Assembly (NCBI GenBank): GCA_021372355.1
Contig: JAJFUQ010000235.1
Location: 1 to 35,012 of the forward strand
Length of the DNA stretch: 35,012 nt
Source of the DNA: Nocardiaceae bacterium
GTDB lineage: Bacteria > Actinomycetota > Actinomycetes > Mycobacteriales > Mycobacteriaceae
Direction: 5' to 3'
Part shown: one piece after another, positions 15,682 to 24,225 of the stretch
Position numbering within the stretch: position 1 is the first letter of the stretch
Layout of the letters: each line of letters begins with the position of its first letter
Program-made: the position numbers and the translations under genes
Notes under the pieces: generated by a model
Database searches by the model: none
Seen by the model: the letters and a program-made list of their open reading frames with translations, nothing else
Told to the model about the DNA's origin: nothing

Positions 15682-16898
15682 CCCGACCCAAGGGTGGCGC
15701 TTTCGATCGTTCCCTGCCGGAGAACGTCGGTCCGGCGACTAAGGCGGTTCGCGGCGGGCTGAACCGCTCCGGTTTCGAGGAGACCTCGGAGGCCCTCTAC
15801 CTCACCTCGGGCTTCGTTTACGAGAACGCTGAGACGGCGGAGGCATCCTTCACCGGCGACATAAGCCACTTCATGTACTCGCGCTTTGGCAACCCAACTG
15901 TCGCGATGTTCGAAGAACGCCTGCGTCTCATCGACGGTGCAGAGGCGTGCTTCGCGACGGCGAGCGGAATGTCCGCGGTGTTCACGGCGCTGGGCGCGCT
16001 GCTCAGCGCGGGTGATCGGCTGGTTGCGGCGCGCAGCCTCTTCGGGTCGTGCTTCGTGGTGTGCAATGAGATCCTGCCGCGCTGGGGAATCGAGACCGAA
16101 TTCGTCGACGGCGAAGACCTCGAGCAGTGGGAGGCGGCGCTGTCGAAGCCGACCACCGCCGTTTTCTTCGAGACCCCGTCGAACCCGATGCAGGCCCTCG
16201 TCGACGTTCGCAAGGTCGCGGAACTGGCGCACCAGGCCGGCGCAAAGGTCGTGCTGGACAACGTCTTCGCGACGCCACTGCTGCAGAAGAGCTTCGACCT
16301 CGGAGCGGACGTCGTCGTGTACTCGGGCACAAAGCACATCGACGGCCAGGGTCGCGTCCTCGGCGGCGCAATTCTGGGTTCTTTCGAATACATCGACGGC
16401 CCGGTCAAGACGCTCATGCGGCACACGGGCCCGTCGTTGAGCCCGTTCAACGCCTGGACGCTGCTCAAGGGCCTCGAGACCATGCCGCTGCGCGTGCGTC
16501 AGATGAACCAGTCCGCCCAGCAGATCGCCGAGTTCCTCGCGCCGCACCCGCGGATCAAGTGGGTCAAATACCCGTATCTGCCGTCGCACCCGCAGTACGA
16601 GCTCGCGAAGTCGCAGATGTCGGGCGGCGGCACGGTCGTGACGTTCGAGCTCGATGCACCGGCGGAGTCCGCCAAGGACGCCGTGTTCGAGGTCCTCAAC
16701 AAGCTGCGGATCATCGACATCTCGAACAACCTCGGCGATGCGAAGACCCTCATCACCCACCCCGCGACCACGACGCACCGCGCCATGGGCCCGGAAGGTC
16801 GGGCCGCGGTCGGTATCACCGACGGCGTCGTGCGCATCTCGGTGGGTATCGAGGACGTCGAAGACCTGATCGACGATCTGAAAACAGCACTGGGCTGA
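15678..16898 (+). CDS. metZ: O-succinylhomoserine sulfhydrylase
   Basis: MetZ is a PLP enzyme of the Cys/Met metabolism family that makes homocysteine from an O-acylated homoserine (succinyl in the Pseudomonas and mycobacterial enzymes) and sulfide. The 406-residue protein contains YSRFGNPT, ATASGMSAV, the FFETPSNP segment, VVLDNVFATP (PLP-ring Asp) and the PLP-binding lysine K219 in SGTKHIDGQGR. That HIDGQGR and the N-terminal 'TKAVRGGLNRSGFEETSEALYLTSGFVY' match MetZ rather than MetB or MetC. ATG 15678 overlaps the rhodanese stop. The operon is headed by the SAM-IV riboswitch, consistent with methionine feedback. Acyl-donor preference (succinyl or acetyl) cannot be proved here. Confidence 0.94.
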   Translation: MTRPKGGAFDRSLPENVGPATKAVRGGLNRSGFEETSEALYLTSGFVYENAETAEASFTGDISHFMYSRFGNPTVAMFEERLRLIDGAEACFATASGMSAVFTALGALLSAGDRLVAARSLFGSCFVVCNEILPRWGIETEFVDGEDLEQWEAALSKPTTAVFFETPSNPMQALVDVRKVAELAHQAGAKVVLDNVFATPLLQKSFDLGADVVVYSGTKHIDGQGRVLGGAILGSFEYIDGPVKTLMRHTGPSLSPFNAWTLLKGLETMPLRVRQMNQSAQQIAEFLAPHPRIKWVKYPYLPSHPQYELAKSQMSGGGTVVTFELDAPAESAKDAVFEVLNKLRIIDISNNLGDAKTLITHPATTTHRAMGPEGRAAVGITDGVVRISVGIEDVEDLIDDLKTALG

Positions 16899-16925
16899 GA
16901 CCGGTCGCGCTGACATGATTGCCTG

Positions 16926-17360
16926 ATGGCGACGATTTTCCTGCAGCGCACCATCAAGGCGCCGGTCGAGGACGTCTTCGACGCGTACGTCGATCACGCT
17001 TCGTGGATCGAGGTCCCCGGCGTCTTTCTGGCGAAGGTCGTGCGTCCAGGGGACATCGAGCCCAACGGGCTCGGTGCGATCCGGGAGATCGCCGCGCCGG
17101 GCGCCTGGTTCCGGGAGGCGATCACCGCGTTCGACCGTCCGCACCGGATGGAATACAAGGTGCTGAAGTCGGTCCCGCCGCTTCGCCACGACCTCGGCCT
17201 GGTCGAGTTCCGGCAGGCCGCCGACGGCACTCTGGTGAGCTGGACGTCGCACTTCCACAGCAAGATTCCGTTCACAGACGGACTGCTGAAGCAGGTGGGA
17301 ACGCAGATCTTCAGCCTGATCCTGCGAACGATCGACAAGCGCCTGACCGCGAAGGTCTAG
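16926..17360 (+). CDS. SRPBCC family protein (polyketide cyclase/START-like)
   Basis: A 144-residue protein with the SRPBCC helix-grip fold pattern: N-terminal strand IFLQRTIKAPVEDVFDAYVDHASW, the central 'GAIREI...FREAITAFDRPHRMEYKVL' strands, and a long C-terminal helix (FTDGLLKQVGTQIFSLILRTIDKRLTA). Family members bind hydrophobic ligands or act as cyclases and lipid carriers; the ligand here is unknown. It starts at ATG 16926, 27 bp after metZ, and may share its transcript although nothing links it to methionine. Its TAG stop overlaps the stop of the convergent HAD gene on a single CTAG. Confidence 0.85.
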   Translation: MATIFLQRTIKAPVEDVFDAYVDHASWIEVPGVFLAKVVRPGDIEPNGLGAIREIAAPGAWFREAITAFDRPHRMEYKVLKSVPPLRHDLGLVEFRQAADGTLVSWTSHFHSKIPFTDGLLKQVGTQIFSLILRTIDKRLTAKV

Positions 17361-18154
17361 GCGTCGTCCGAGATTCCGCCGAACGGGTCTTCGGTGCGTC
17401 CCACGAGGTCGGCGACCGATTCCATGACCGCAGTCGGGCGGTAGGGGAACCGTTCCATCGATTCCTTCGTCGAGATTCCGGTCATGACGAGGATCGTGCG
17501 GAGGCCGGCTTCGAGCCCGGATACGACGTCGGTGTCCATCCGGTCGCCGATCATGAGTGTGTGCTCCGAGTGCGCGCCGATCGCACGCAATGCGGACCGC
17601 ATCATGAGCGGGTTTGGCTTGCCGACGTAGTAGGGCTCCTGGCCCGTCGCCTTGGTGATGAGTGCGCAGACCGCACCCGTCGCCGGCAGGGAGCCATCGC
17701 GTGACGGCCCCGTCGGATCCGGGTTCGTCGCGATGAACCGAGCGCCCTTCTCGACGAGCCGAATGGCTGTGGTGATCGCTTCGAACGAGTAGTTCCGCGT
17801 CTCTCCGATCACCACGTAGTCGGGATCGGAGTCGGTGAGGATGTAGCCGATCTCGTGCAGTGCCGTCGTGAGGCCGGACTCGCCGACCGTGTACGCGGTC
17901 CCCTCGGGACGCTGGCTGTTGAGGAAGTGTGCCGTGGCGAGCGCCGACGTCCAGATCGACGACACCGGGATGTCGAGGCCGGTGCGGGTCAGGCGCGCCT
18001 GCAGATCGCGCGGCGTGCGGATCGAGTTATTGGTCAGGACCATGAAGGGCGTTTTGTTGTGGCGCAGCTCGCCGATGAACTCATCGGCGCCTGGGACGAG
18101 GTGTTCTTCGTGGATGAGAACGCCGTCCATGTCCATGAGGTAGGAAAGTCCCAT
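17357..18154 (-). CDS. HAD-IIA family hydrolase (NagD-like phosphatase)
   Basis: A 265-residue HAD phosphatase of subfamily IIA: DMDGVL (nucleophile Asp and acid/base Asp) near the N-terminus, LTNNS (motif II), GKPNP with the motif III lysine and MIGDRMDTDV (motif IV acidic pair). The large C2 cap between motifs II and III is typical of NagD/PNPase-type enzymes acting on sugar phosphates, nucleotides or glycerol-phosphate. The ATG at 18154 has GGAGG almost touching it, which is unusually tight; ATGs seven and nine codons further in would still keep the motifs. Neighbouring genes do not indicate a substrate. It diverges from the DUF3052 gene with 52 bp between starts. Confidence 0.92.
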   Translation of the reverse strand: MGLSYLMDMDGVLIHEEHLVPGADEFIGELRHNKTPFMVLTNNSIRTPRDLQARLTRTGLDIPVSSIWTSALATAHFLNSQRPEGTAYTVGESGLTTALHEIGYILTDSDPDYVVIGETRNYSFEAITTAIRLVEKGARFIATNPDPTGPSRDGSLPATGAVCALITKATGQEPYYVGKPNPLMMRSALRAIGAHSEHTLMIGDRMDTDVVSGLEAGLRTILVMTGISTKESMERFPYRPTAVMESVADLVGRTEDPFGGISDDA

Positions 18155-18206
18155 ACCTCCACAATGGCACTGATCCGTGAACAACCGAGGAAGGCGGGGT
18201 GAATCC

Positions 18207-18596
18207 GTGGCTGGATATTCGGCGACCCCGCAGATTCGGAAATTGGGGATCAAGCCTGAACATATTCTCGTCATTCACGGGCCGGATGCCGACTGGGCTT
18301 TGGACGACTCACCGGTGGAACCGATGTCGAATTCTTCGTCGGCGGATGTCGTGCTCGCCTTCGTTCGAGAAGCAGCCTTGATCGACGGCACAGTTGAGAA
18401 GTTCCAGCAGGTGATCTTCCCTGCGGGTGCCCTGTGGATCGCCTGGCCGCGAAAGGCCGGCGGCCACGTCAGCGACGTCAATGAGAATCTCATTCGCAAT
18501 TCCGCACTGGCCCGCGGACTCGTCGACGTCAAGGTCGCCGCGATCGACGAGGATTGGTCCGGATTGAAGCTCGTGTGGCGGAAAGAAAATCGCTGA
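18207..18596 (+). CDS. DUF3052 family protein
   Basis: A 129-residue protein beginning at GTG 18207 (AGGAAGG and a GGGG tract upstream). This start gives the family-typical opening AGYSATPQIRKLGIKPEH; a GTG ten codons upstream would only add unconserved residues. Conserved DUF3052 features are the LGIKP loop, the hydrophobic VVLAFV strand, LWIAWPRKAGG in the middle and GLVDVKVAAIDEDWSGLKLV at the end. No catalytic motif is known; the family name has been used for StaR-like proteins but no activity is established. It is the first of a plus-strand run that continues through ackA. Confidence 0.85.
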   Translation: MAGYSATPQIRKLGIKPEHILVIHGPDADWALDDSPVEPMSNSSSADVVLAFVREAALIDGTVEKFQQVIFPAGALWIAWPRKAGGHVSDVNENLIRNSALARGLVDVKVAAIDEDWSGLKLVWRKENR

Positions 18597-18609
18597 TCCG
18601 CGCGGGAGA

Positions 18610-18638
18610 TTGATCCCGATCGGACAGCGACTGAAACT
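18610..18638 (+). promoter_or_regulatory. Possible leaderless promoter of the HNH gene
   Basis: TTGATC (18610-18615), a 17-bp spacer and GAAACT (18633-18638) lie so that transcription would start at or next to GTG 18645. No Shine-Dalgarno is visible before that GTG. The first base of the -10 is non-consensus. Confidence 0.35.
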
Positions 18639-18644
18639 GGGCCG

Positions 18645-18989
18645 GTGCCCGGAATCAGTCGGAAGAAGCGCTACGACCGCCGACGGCGAACCCGCGTCGC
18701 ATCCCGCGTCAACGACCTGACGGACGTCCAGTGGACCGACCTCGTGACGGCGTGGGGTTCGTGCGCGTACTGCGACGGCACTGACACCCAGTTCCAGAAG
18801 GACTGCGTTCAGCCGATCTCGCGCGGTGGCCGGTACACGTTCAGCAACGTCGTGCCGGCGTGCCGCTCGTGCAACGCGAGTAAGTGCAATTTCGAGGTGA
18901 CGAGCTGGTTGCGCCGAAAGCGATACGACGAGAAGCGTTTTCTGGAGAGGTTCGTTTCCATCAACATCGGTGGTACGACAGAGGAATGA
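18645..18989 (+). CDS. HNH-type nuclease fold protein with altered catalytic His position
   Basis: A 114-residue basic protein with a zinc-stabilised HNH (beta-beta-alpha-metal) core: C40xxC43 (CAYC), then DCVQPISRGGRYTFSNVVPACRSCNASK with C73xxC76, N77 and K80. In most HNH enzymes the first strand reads D-H-(I/V)-x-P; here it is D53-C54, so the general-base His is replaced by Cys. This may be a feature of an actinobacterial subfamily or loss of nuclease activity. The N-terminus is very basic (RKKRYDRRRRTR), consistent with nucleic-acid binding. GTG 18645 is the only good start. Its TGA overlaps the SDR start (ATGA), so it is coupled to the SDR-fgd genes, an odd partner for a nuclease. Confidence 0.82.
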   Translation: MPGISRKKRYDRRRRTRVASRVNDLTDVQWTDLVTAWGSCAYCDGTDTQFQKDCVQPISRGGRYTFSNVVPACRSCNASKCNFEVTSWLRRKRYDEKRFLERFVSINIGGTTEE

Positions 18990-19780
18990 CTGTGAACCTC
19001 GCTGGAGCCCGCGTGCTCCTGACCGGTGCAACGGGTGGCCTCGGCCATGCCATGGCGCGGGCACTGCACGCCAAGGGCGCGAACCTCGTGCTGACCGGCC
19101 GCCGGACCGATGTGCTGGAGCCGCTCGCCAATGAACTCGGCGCACGGGCGATCGCGGCCGATCTGTCGACTGTCGAGGGCGTGCAGAAGCTCCTCGGGGA
19201 GGCGGGCGAGGTCGACGTCCTCATCGCCAACGCGGCACTTCCCGGTATGGGACAACTCACCGACCTCACCGTCGAAGAGATCGATCGGAATCTCGCGGTC
19301 AACCTGCGGACGCCGATCGTGATGGCACACGCGGTCATCCCCACGATGGTGGCCCGCGGCGCCGGACACATCGTCTTCATCGGCTCGGTGTCCGGCATCG
19401 TCGCGTCTCCCGGGGCGGCCATGTACAACGCGACGAAGTTCGGCCTGCGGGGCTTCTCCGCCGCATTGCGCCAGGACCTGCACTCTGCGGGCGTGGGTGT
19501 CTCCATTGTCGAGCCGGGCTTCGTCCGCGACGCCGGCATGGCCGTCGACGGCGGCCTCATCGACAACCTCCCGCGCGGCGCTCGCACCGTGAGCCCCGAG
19601 CAGGTCGGGGACGCCGTGGTTCGCGCGATCACGAAGAACAAGGGCGAAATCGTCATCGCACCGGGTGAGCTGCGCGTGGCTTCCGCATTCGGCCAGCTCG
19701 CGCCGGAGATCAACGCAAGGATTCAAAGGCTCAGCGGCGCCGCCGATCTGATGGCCAAGACCGTGGGCGGGAAGAACTGA
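18986..19780 (+). CDS. Classical short-chain dehydrogenase/reductase (SDR)
   Basis: A 264-residue NAD(P)-dependent oxidoreductase. It has the Rossmann TGATGGLG at 13-20, an Arg-Arg pair after the second strand (TGRRTD, favouring NADP), ADLS, NAAL in place of the usual NNAG, IGSVSG with the catalytic Ser and YNATK with catalytic Tyr/Lys. The substrate is unknown; the C-terminal region 'IVIAPGELRVASAFGQLAPEI' resembles mycobacterial lipid-linked SDRs. ATG 18986 overlaps the HNH stop and its TGA overlaps the fgd ATG by one base, so HNH-SDR-fgd are tightly coupled in translation. Confidence 0.92.
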   Translation: MTVNLAGARVLLTGATGGLGHAMARALHAKGANLVLTGRRTDVLEPLANELGARAIAADLSTVEGVQKLLGEAGEVDVLIANAALPGMGQLTDLTVEEIDRNLAVNLRTPIVMAHAVIPTMVARGAGHIVFIGSVSGIVASPGAAMYNATKFGLRGFSAALRQDLHSAGVGVSIVEPGFVRDAGMAVDGGLIDNLPRGARTVSPEQVGDAVVRAITKNKGEIVIAPGELRVASAFGQLAPEINARIQRLSGAADLMAKTVGGKN

Positions 19781-20790
19781 TGATGCCGCTTCGCCTCGGA
19801 TTCAAAGCTTCAGCAGAACAGTTCGGCCCCCGCGAACTCGTCGAGATCGCGGTCCTCGCCGAGCAACACGGTATGGACAGCGCGACGGTCAGCGACCATT
19901 TCCAGCCGTGGCGGCACAAGGGCGGGCATGCCCCGTTCTCGATCGCGTGGATGGCCGCGGTCGGCGAGCGGACCGAGCGGATCATGCTCGGTACCTCGGT
20001 CATGACGCCGACGTTCCGCTACAACCCGGCGGTCGTGGCGCAGGCGTTCGCGACGATGGGCTGTCTGTATCCCGGCCGGGTCATGCTCGGTGTCGGAACC
20101 GGCGAAGCGCTCAACGAGATCGCGACCGGATTCATCGGTGAGTGGCCGGAGTTCAAGGAGCGATACGCGCGGTTGCGTGAATCGATCAAGCTCATGCGTG
20201 AGCTCTGGACGGGCGACCGCGTCGATTTCGACGGCGAGTATTACCTCACCAAGGGTGCGAGCATTTACGACGTTCCCGAGGGGGGCATCCCGGTGTACAT
20301 CGCCGCGGGCGGACCGCTCGTCGCGAAATATGCAGGTCGGGCGGGCGACGGTTTCATCTGCACGTCCGGCAAGGGTATGGATCTGTACACCGAGAAGCTG
20401 ATTCCGGCCGTGAAGGAGGGTGCGGAAGCGGCGGGTCGAGACGTCGAGACGATCGATCGGATGATCGAGATCAAGCTGTCGTACGAGACCGACCGTGAAA
20501 CCGCGCTGGAGAACACGCGGTTCTGGGCTCCGCTGTCGCTCACTCCGGAGCAGAAGCACAGCATCGACGACCCGCTCGAGATGGAGGCTGCCGCCGACGC
20601 GCTGCCGATCGAGCAGGTGTCAAAGCGGTGGATCGTGGGTACGGATCCCGATCAAGTCGTCGAGGAAATCAAGCAATACGTCGATGCGGGGCTCAATCAC
20701 CTGGTGTTTCACGCCCCGGGTCACGATCAGCAAAGGTTTCTGGAACTGTTCGCTCGCGATCTCGCGCCACGTTTGCGCCGTCTGAGCTGA
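19780..20790 (+). CDS. fgd: F420-dependent glucose-6-phosphate dehydrogenase
   Basis: Fgd oxidises glucose-6-phosphate to 6-phosphogluconolactone while reducing deazaflavin coenzyme F420, supplying F420H2 for F420-dependent reductases. The 336-residue luciferase-like TIM barrel is nearly collinear with M. tuberculosis FGD1: GMDSATVSDHFQPWRHKGGHAPFS (active-site D39, H40), FRYNPA, GVGTGEALNEIATG (E109), YIAAGG, GDGFICTSGKG and the C-terminal NHLVFHAPGHDQ. The ATG at 19780 overlaps the SDR stop (TGATG) and gives the family length. In M. tuberculosis fgd1 is directly followed by pta-ackA; here a 3.3-kb kinase gene is in between. This gene ties the organism to F420-using Mycobacteriales. Confidence 0.97.
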   Translation: MMPLRLGFKASAEQFGPRELVEIAVLAEQHGMDSATVSDHFQPWRHKGGHAPFSIAWMAAVGERTERIMLGTSVMTPTFRYNPAVVAQAFATMGCLYPGRVMLGVGTGEALNEIATGFIGEWPEFKERYARLRESIKLMRELWTGDRVDFDGEYYLTKGASIYDVPEGGIPVYIAAGGPLVAKYAGRAGDGFICTSGKGMDLYTEKLIPAVKEGAEAAGRDVETIDRMIEIKLSYETDRETALENTRFWAPLSLTPEQKHSIDDPLEMEAAADALPIEQVSKRWIVGTDPDQVVEEIKQYVDAGLNHLVFHAPGHDQQRFLELFARDLAPRLRRLS

Positions 20791-20799
20791 TCGAGCATG

Positions 20800-20835
20800 C
20801 TGCACGACCAGCACCCCTATTAGGATGTCGTGCAG
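20800..20835. promoter_or_regulatory. Inverted repeat around a -10 hexamer upstream of the PknK-like gene
   Basis: In the 55-bp gap after fgd, CTGCACGAC (20800-20808) and GTCGTGCAG (20827-20835) form a perfect 9-bp inverted repeat with an 18-bp spacer. The spacer holds TAGGAT (20821-20826), a good TAnnnT -10. This could be an operator flanking the kinase promoter or an intercistronic hairpin/terminator. Confidence 0.5.
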
Positions 20836-20845
20836 AGGAGCTGTC

Positions 20846-23800
20846 GTGCCAGAAAGCAATCTGGAACAAGCACAGGCTCGGATTCGCACCGACCTGTCGG
20901 CTGAACTTGCGGCTGAGGGACTCGAAGATCCCCAGCTGGTGGGGCAGGGCGGCTTCGGTGTCATCTACCGTTGCCGTCAGCCCGGCCTGGATCGCACCGT
21001 TGCCGTCAAAGTCCTCAATGCCAATTCCGATGAAACCGAACGCTCCCGATTCGTCCGCGAACAGCAGGCGATGGGCCGACTGTCGGGCCATCCGTACATC
21101 ATTCAGGTGCACCAGGCCGCGGTGACGCTGGCCGGACGGCCGATCATCGTCATGCCGTACCACCAGCGCGGCTCGCTCGACGCCATGATTCGGGAGCAGG
21201 GCGCGATGCCCGTCGTCGACGTGATCAATCTCGGTGTGAAGCTGGCGGGTGCCCTGGCGTCCGCGCATCGCGCCGGGATTCTTCATCGTGACGTCAAGCC
21301 GGCGAACGTCCTGATCACCGACTTCGGTGAGCCGCAGTTGTCAGACTTCGGCGTATCCCGGGTGGCCGGCGGAGACTCGACGATCGAGGACCTCATCGTC
21401 GGTTCGCCGAGCTACACGGCTCCAGAACTCATGCGCGGCGGAGAACCGACCATCGCGTCGGACATCTTCGCTCTGGCCGCGACGCTGTACACCGCGCTCA
21501 ACGGTTCGCCGGCATTCGCGCGCAACAGCGGCGAGAATCCGTTGGCCCATCTGAATCGCATCGCGAATCAACCGACACCTCCGCTGCGCCCGGCGGGCGT
21601 TCCCGATTCCGTTGCGGCGGTAGTGGAATGGGCGATGGCGCGAAACCCTGGCAATCGCCCGCACTCGGCGGAGGAGTTCGGGGAGCAATTGCGGTCCGCG
21701 GGCCTTTCGCTAGGGTTGCCGGTCGTGAGTCTCCTTGTGCCCAGCCCCGAGGACGAACTTCGCCACGACGTGGCGGAAGTGCCGACGCCGACATCACACA
21801 CCAACCGCGCGCCAATTTCGGCGACCAAGCTCCGGCCGCCCGTGATGAACCGGTCGATGGTCGTCCGGCAGCACGCACTCGAATTGCTGCGCAAGAACCG
21901 CGGGAAGCTGCTTGCGTTCATCCACGGCTCGGCGGGTTTCGGCAAGACGAGCCTGGCTGCGCAGTGGGTCACCGAACTCGAGAACAGCGGAGTGCCGGTG
22001 GCGTGGCTGTCGCTCGATGAGGACGACAACATCGCCCCGTGGTTCCTCGCGCACCTGGTGGAGTCGATCGAACAGGTTCTGCCGAATATCGCCGAGGACA
22101 TGGGCCGGGAACTCGCGGTCGAACGGTACGCACTCACCACGCTCGTCAACCGGCTGCATGCGACGTCGCAGCCGCTGGCGATCGTCCTCGATGACTGGCA
22201 TCGCGTCACGAGCCCGGAGACCCGAAATGCCGTCAGCTACCTCATCGAGCAGGGTTGCCACCACCTGCAACTCATCGTGACGAGCCGAAACCGGCTGGGT
22301 CTGCCGCTCGCGACGCTGGGAGTCCGCGGCGAACTCGTCGAGATCACCTCGAGCGAGCTCAAGTTCGACTTCGACGAATCCCGCCAGCTGCTGTGCGATC
22401 ACTGGGGGCTCGAACTCGGTGAGACCGACGTCGCCAAGCTCGAAGAATCGACCGACGGTTGGGCGGCCGCGCTGCAGCTTGCGTCGATCGCATTGCACGT
22501 ACACCCCGACCCGAGCGAGCTGATCACGCGGATCTCCGGTCACAGCCGGGCGCTCGGTGAGTATCTGACCGAGAACGTACTGAACGGCCTCGATCTACCG
22601 ATTCTCGATTTTCTCCTCGCGACGTCGATCCCCGAGAAGATCTGCGCGGGTCTCGCCGGTGCATTGAGCGGCCATCTCGGCGCGCAGACGATGCTCGAAG
22701 AGATCGAGGACCGCGACCTCTTCCTGTTCCGTTTGGACGAAGAGGGCGATTGGTTCCGCTACCACCACCTGTTCAGCGATTACCTGCGCCGTCGGCTCGA
22801 ACGCGACCAGCCGGATCGCTACGTCGAAGTGCATCGGCGTGCCGCGCAATGGTTTTCGATGCGCAAGATGCATTCGCAGGCGGTGCATCACTGGCTGGCG
22901 GCAGGTGAGGTCGAGAGGGCGGCGGTCCTCGTCGAGCAGGTGTCGACCGAACTCGTCGAGCAGGGCCAATACCCGACAGTCGTCGGTCTGAGCGAGAAGC
23001 TTCCGACGGCCGCGATCGCGAACCGGATCGTGCTGCAGATCAACCTGTCGTGGTCGCATGTTCTGTTGCAGCATGTCGACGAACTGATGGCTTGTATGGG
23101 CCGGGTCGAGGCGCTGCTGCGCGACGCTCCGGACACCCAGGAACGACAGAATCAGCTCGACGAAGTCCAGGTCATCTGGGCGTGTGCGGCAGTGTTCACC
23201 GACCACGTCGAGGGCCTGCCGGAGAAGATGGCCGACGTTCTCTCGCGCAAGGAGTATCTGCGGCCGTGGCTCGTGGTCGTGGCGGCGAATATCGCAGGAT
23301 TCCTGGCGCTGCAGCGGTTCGAGTTCGCTGAGGCCAGGGCCTGGCGGCGTTGGTCGGAGCCGTTGCATCATCTGTCGACGGGCCAGCACTCGGCGAGCTA
23401 TGCGAATTTCGTCTCCGGCCAGGCGTCGTTCGACGAGCTGGACCTGCAGTCCGCGGAAACCGACCTGCGGCGGGCCATTCAGCTGGCAGAGCCATCGCCG
23501 GGTGCGGCCAACTATGCGACCCGGTTGTTCGGCGCTCCGCTGGGCGAGGTTCTGTACGAGCAGGGACACCTCACCGCCGCCAAGGCGCTGCTCGACGACA
23601 GCGCCGATCTCGGAATCGAGGGTGGGCTCGTCGACTTCATGATCGCGTCGTTCGCCATCGGCGCACGTGTCAACGAGCTCCTCGGCGAAGACCCGACGCC
23701 GCGCCTCGAGGCCGGAGTCGCGGTCGCCCGTGCGCTCGGCGTGCGCCGACTCGCCGCGGCGATCGATAAGGAACGCGCGCGTCTCGGGCTGAGCCAGATT

Positions 23801-24193
23801 CCGGAGACGGTCGGCGAGCCCGGGGAGAGCGGTATCGCCACCAAGATCTCGGAGCTGAACGAGAAGGCTGCGATCCGGCGGTTGCTCACGACCGGCGAAG
23901 CGAACGCGGCGGTCGAACGAGCAACCGAGTTGTACCGCTCGATCGATGCCGAACGTCGTCCACGATCGGCGCTGCATGCTCGGCTGCTGCTCGCGGAATG
24001 CCTCTTCGCCGCCGAGACCACCGAGGAAGCGCAGTTGCTCGTGCGGTCGGCCATCGAATTGTGTGCACGACTGGGACTCAAGCGACCGCTCCTCGACACC
24101 GGGACACGCGTGCGGGACTACGTCCTTGGACGTCCATCTGGACTGTCCGACAACGCGACCGATTTTCTCGCGGTCGTCGCCGATTGGGACTGA
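20846..24193 (+). CDS. PknK-like serine/threonine kinase with MalT-type ATPase
   Basis: A 1115-residue fusion, the size of M. tuberculosis PknK (1110). Residues 1-290 are an active-looking Hanks kinase: VGQGGFGVIY glycine loop, K55, HRDVKPAN (H147-N154), DFG 167-169 and GSPSYTAPE. After a Pro/Thr linker comes a STAND/MalT-like NTPase with Walker A GSAGFGKTS at 361-369, the LDEDDN element and Walker B LAIVLDDWH, then some 600 residues of helical repeats (TPR/MalT-like). No transmembrane helix and no C-terminal LuxR helix-turn-helix are visible, so it should be cytosolic. PknK proteins act in growth and translation control. The GTG start at 20846 follows AGAGGAG by 5 bp. It lies between fgd and pta, an unusual location. 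Confidence 0.93.
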   Translation: MPESNLEQAQARIRTDLSAELAAEGLEDPQLVGQGGFGVIYRCRQPGLDRTVAVKVLNANSDETERSRFVREQQAMGRLSGHPYIIQVHQAAVTLAGRPIIVMPYHQRGSLDAMIREQGAMPVVDVINLGVKLAGALASAHRAGILHRDVKPANVLITDFGEPQLSDFGVSRVAGGDSTIEDLIVGSPSYTAPELMRGGEPTIASDIFALAATLYTALNGSPAFARNSGENPLAHLNRIANQPTPPLRPAGVPDSVAAVVEWAMARNPGNRPHSAEEFGEQLRSAGLSLGLPVVSLLVPSPEDELRHDVAEVPTPTSHTNRAPISATKLRPPVMNRSMVVRQHALELLRKNRGKLLAFIHGSAGFGKTSLAAQWVTELENSGVPVAWLSLDEDDNIAPWFLAHLVESIEQVLPNIAEDMGRELAVERYALTTLVNRLHATSQPLAIVLDDWHRVTSPETRNAVSYLIEQGCHHLQLIVTSRNRLGLPLATLGVRGELVEITSSELKFDFDESRQLLCDHWGLELGETDVAKLEESTDGWAAALQLASIALHVHPDPSELITRISGHSRALGEYLTENVLNGLDLPILDFLLATSIPEKICAGLAGALSGHLGAQTMLEEIEDRDLFLFRLDEEGDWFRYHHLFSDYLRRRLERDQPDRYVEVHRRAAQWFSMRKMHSQAVHHWLAAGEVERAAVLVEQVSTELVEQGQYPTVVGLSEKLPTAAIANRIVLQINLSWSHVLLQHVDELMACMGRVEALLRDAPDTQERQNQLDEVQVIWACAAVFTDHVEGLPEKMADVLSRKEYLRPWLVVVAANIAGFLALQRFEFAEARAWRRWSEPLHHLSTGQHSASYANFVSGQASFDELDLQSAETDLRRAIQLAEPSPGAANYATRLFGAPLGEVLYEQGHLTAAKALLDDSADLGIEGGLVDFMIASFAIGARVNELLGEDPTPRLEAGVAVARALGVRRLAAAIDKERARLGLSQIPETVGEPGESGIATKISELNEKAAIRRLLTTGEANAAVERATELYRSIDAERRPRSALHARLLLAECLFAAETTEEAQLLVRSAIELCARLGLKRPLLDTGTRVRDYVLGRPSGLSDNATDFLAVVADWD

Positions 24194-24225
24194 ACCCTTT
24201 GACGGAACCGCATAAGCTCGCCAGC

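Noticed and set aside
15600..17258. 552-codon minus-strand frame opposite metZ
   Set aside because: Shadow frame; metZ and the rhodanese gene are secure on the plus strand.
20825..20845. ATG at 20825 as start of the PknK-like kinase
   Set aside because: It lies before the AGAGGAG ribosome binding site at 20834-20840 and within the inverted repeat; GTG 20846 is correctly spaced.
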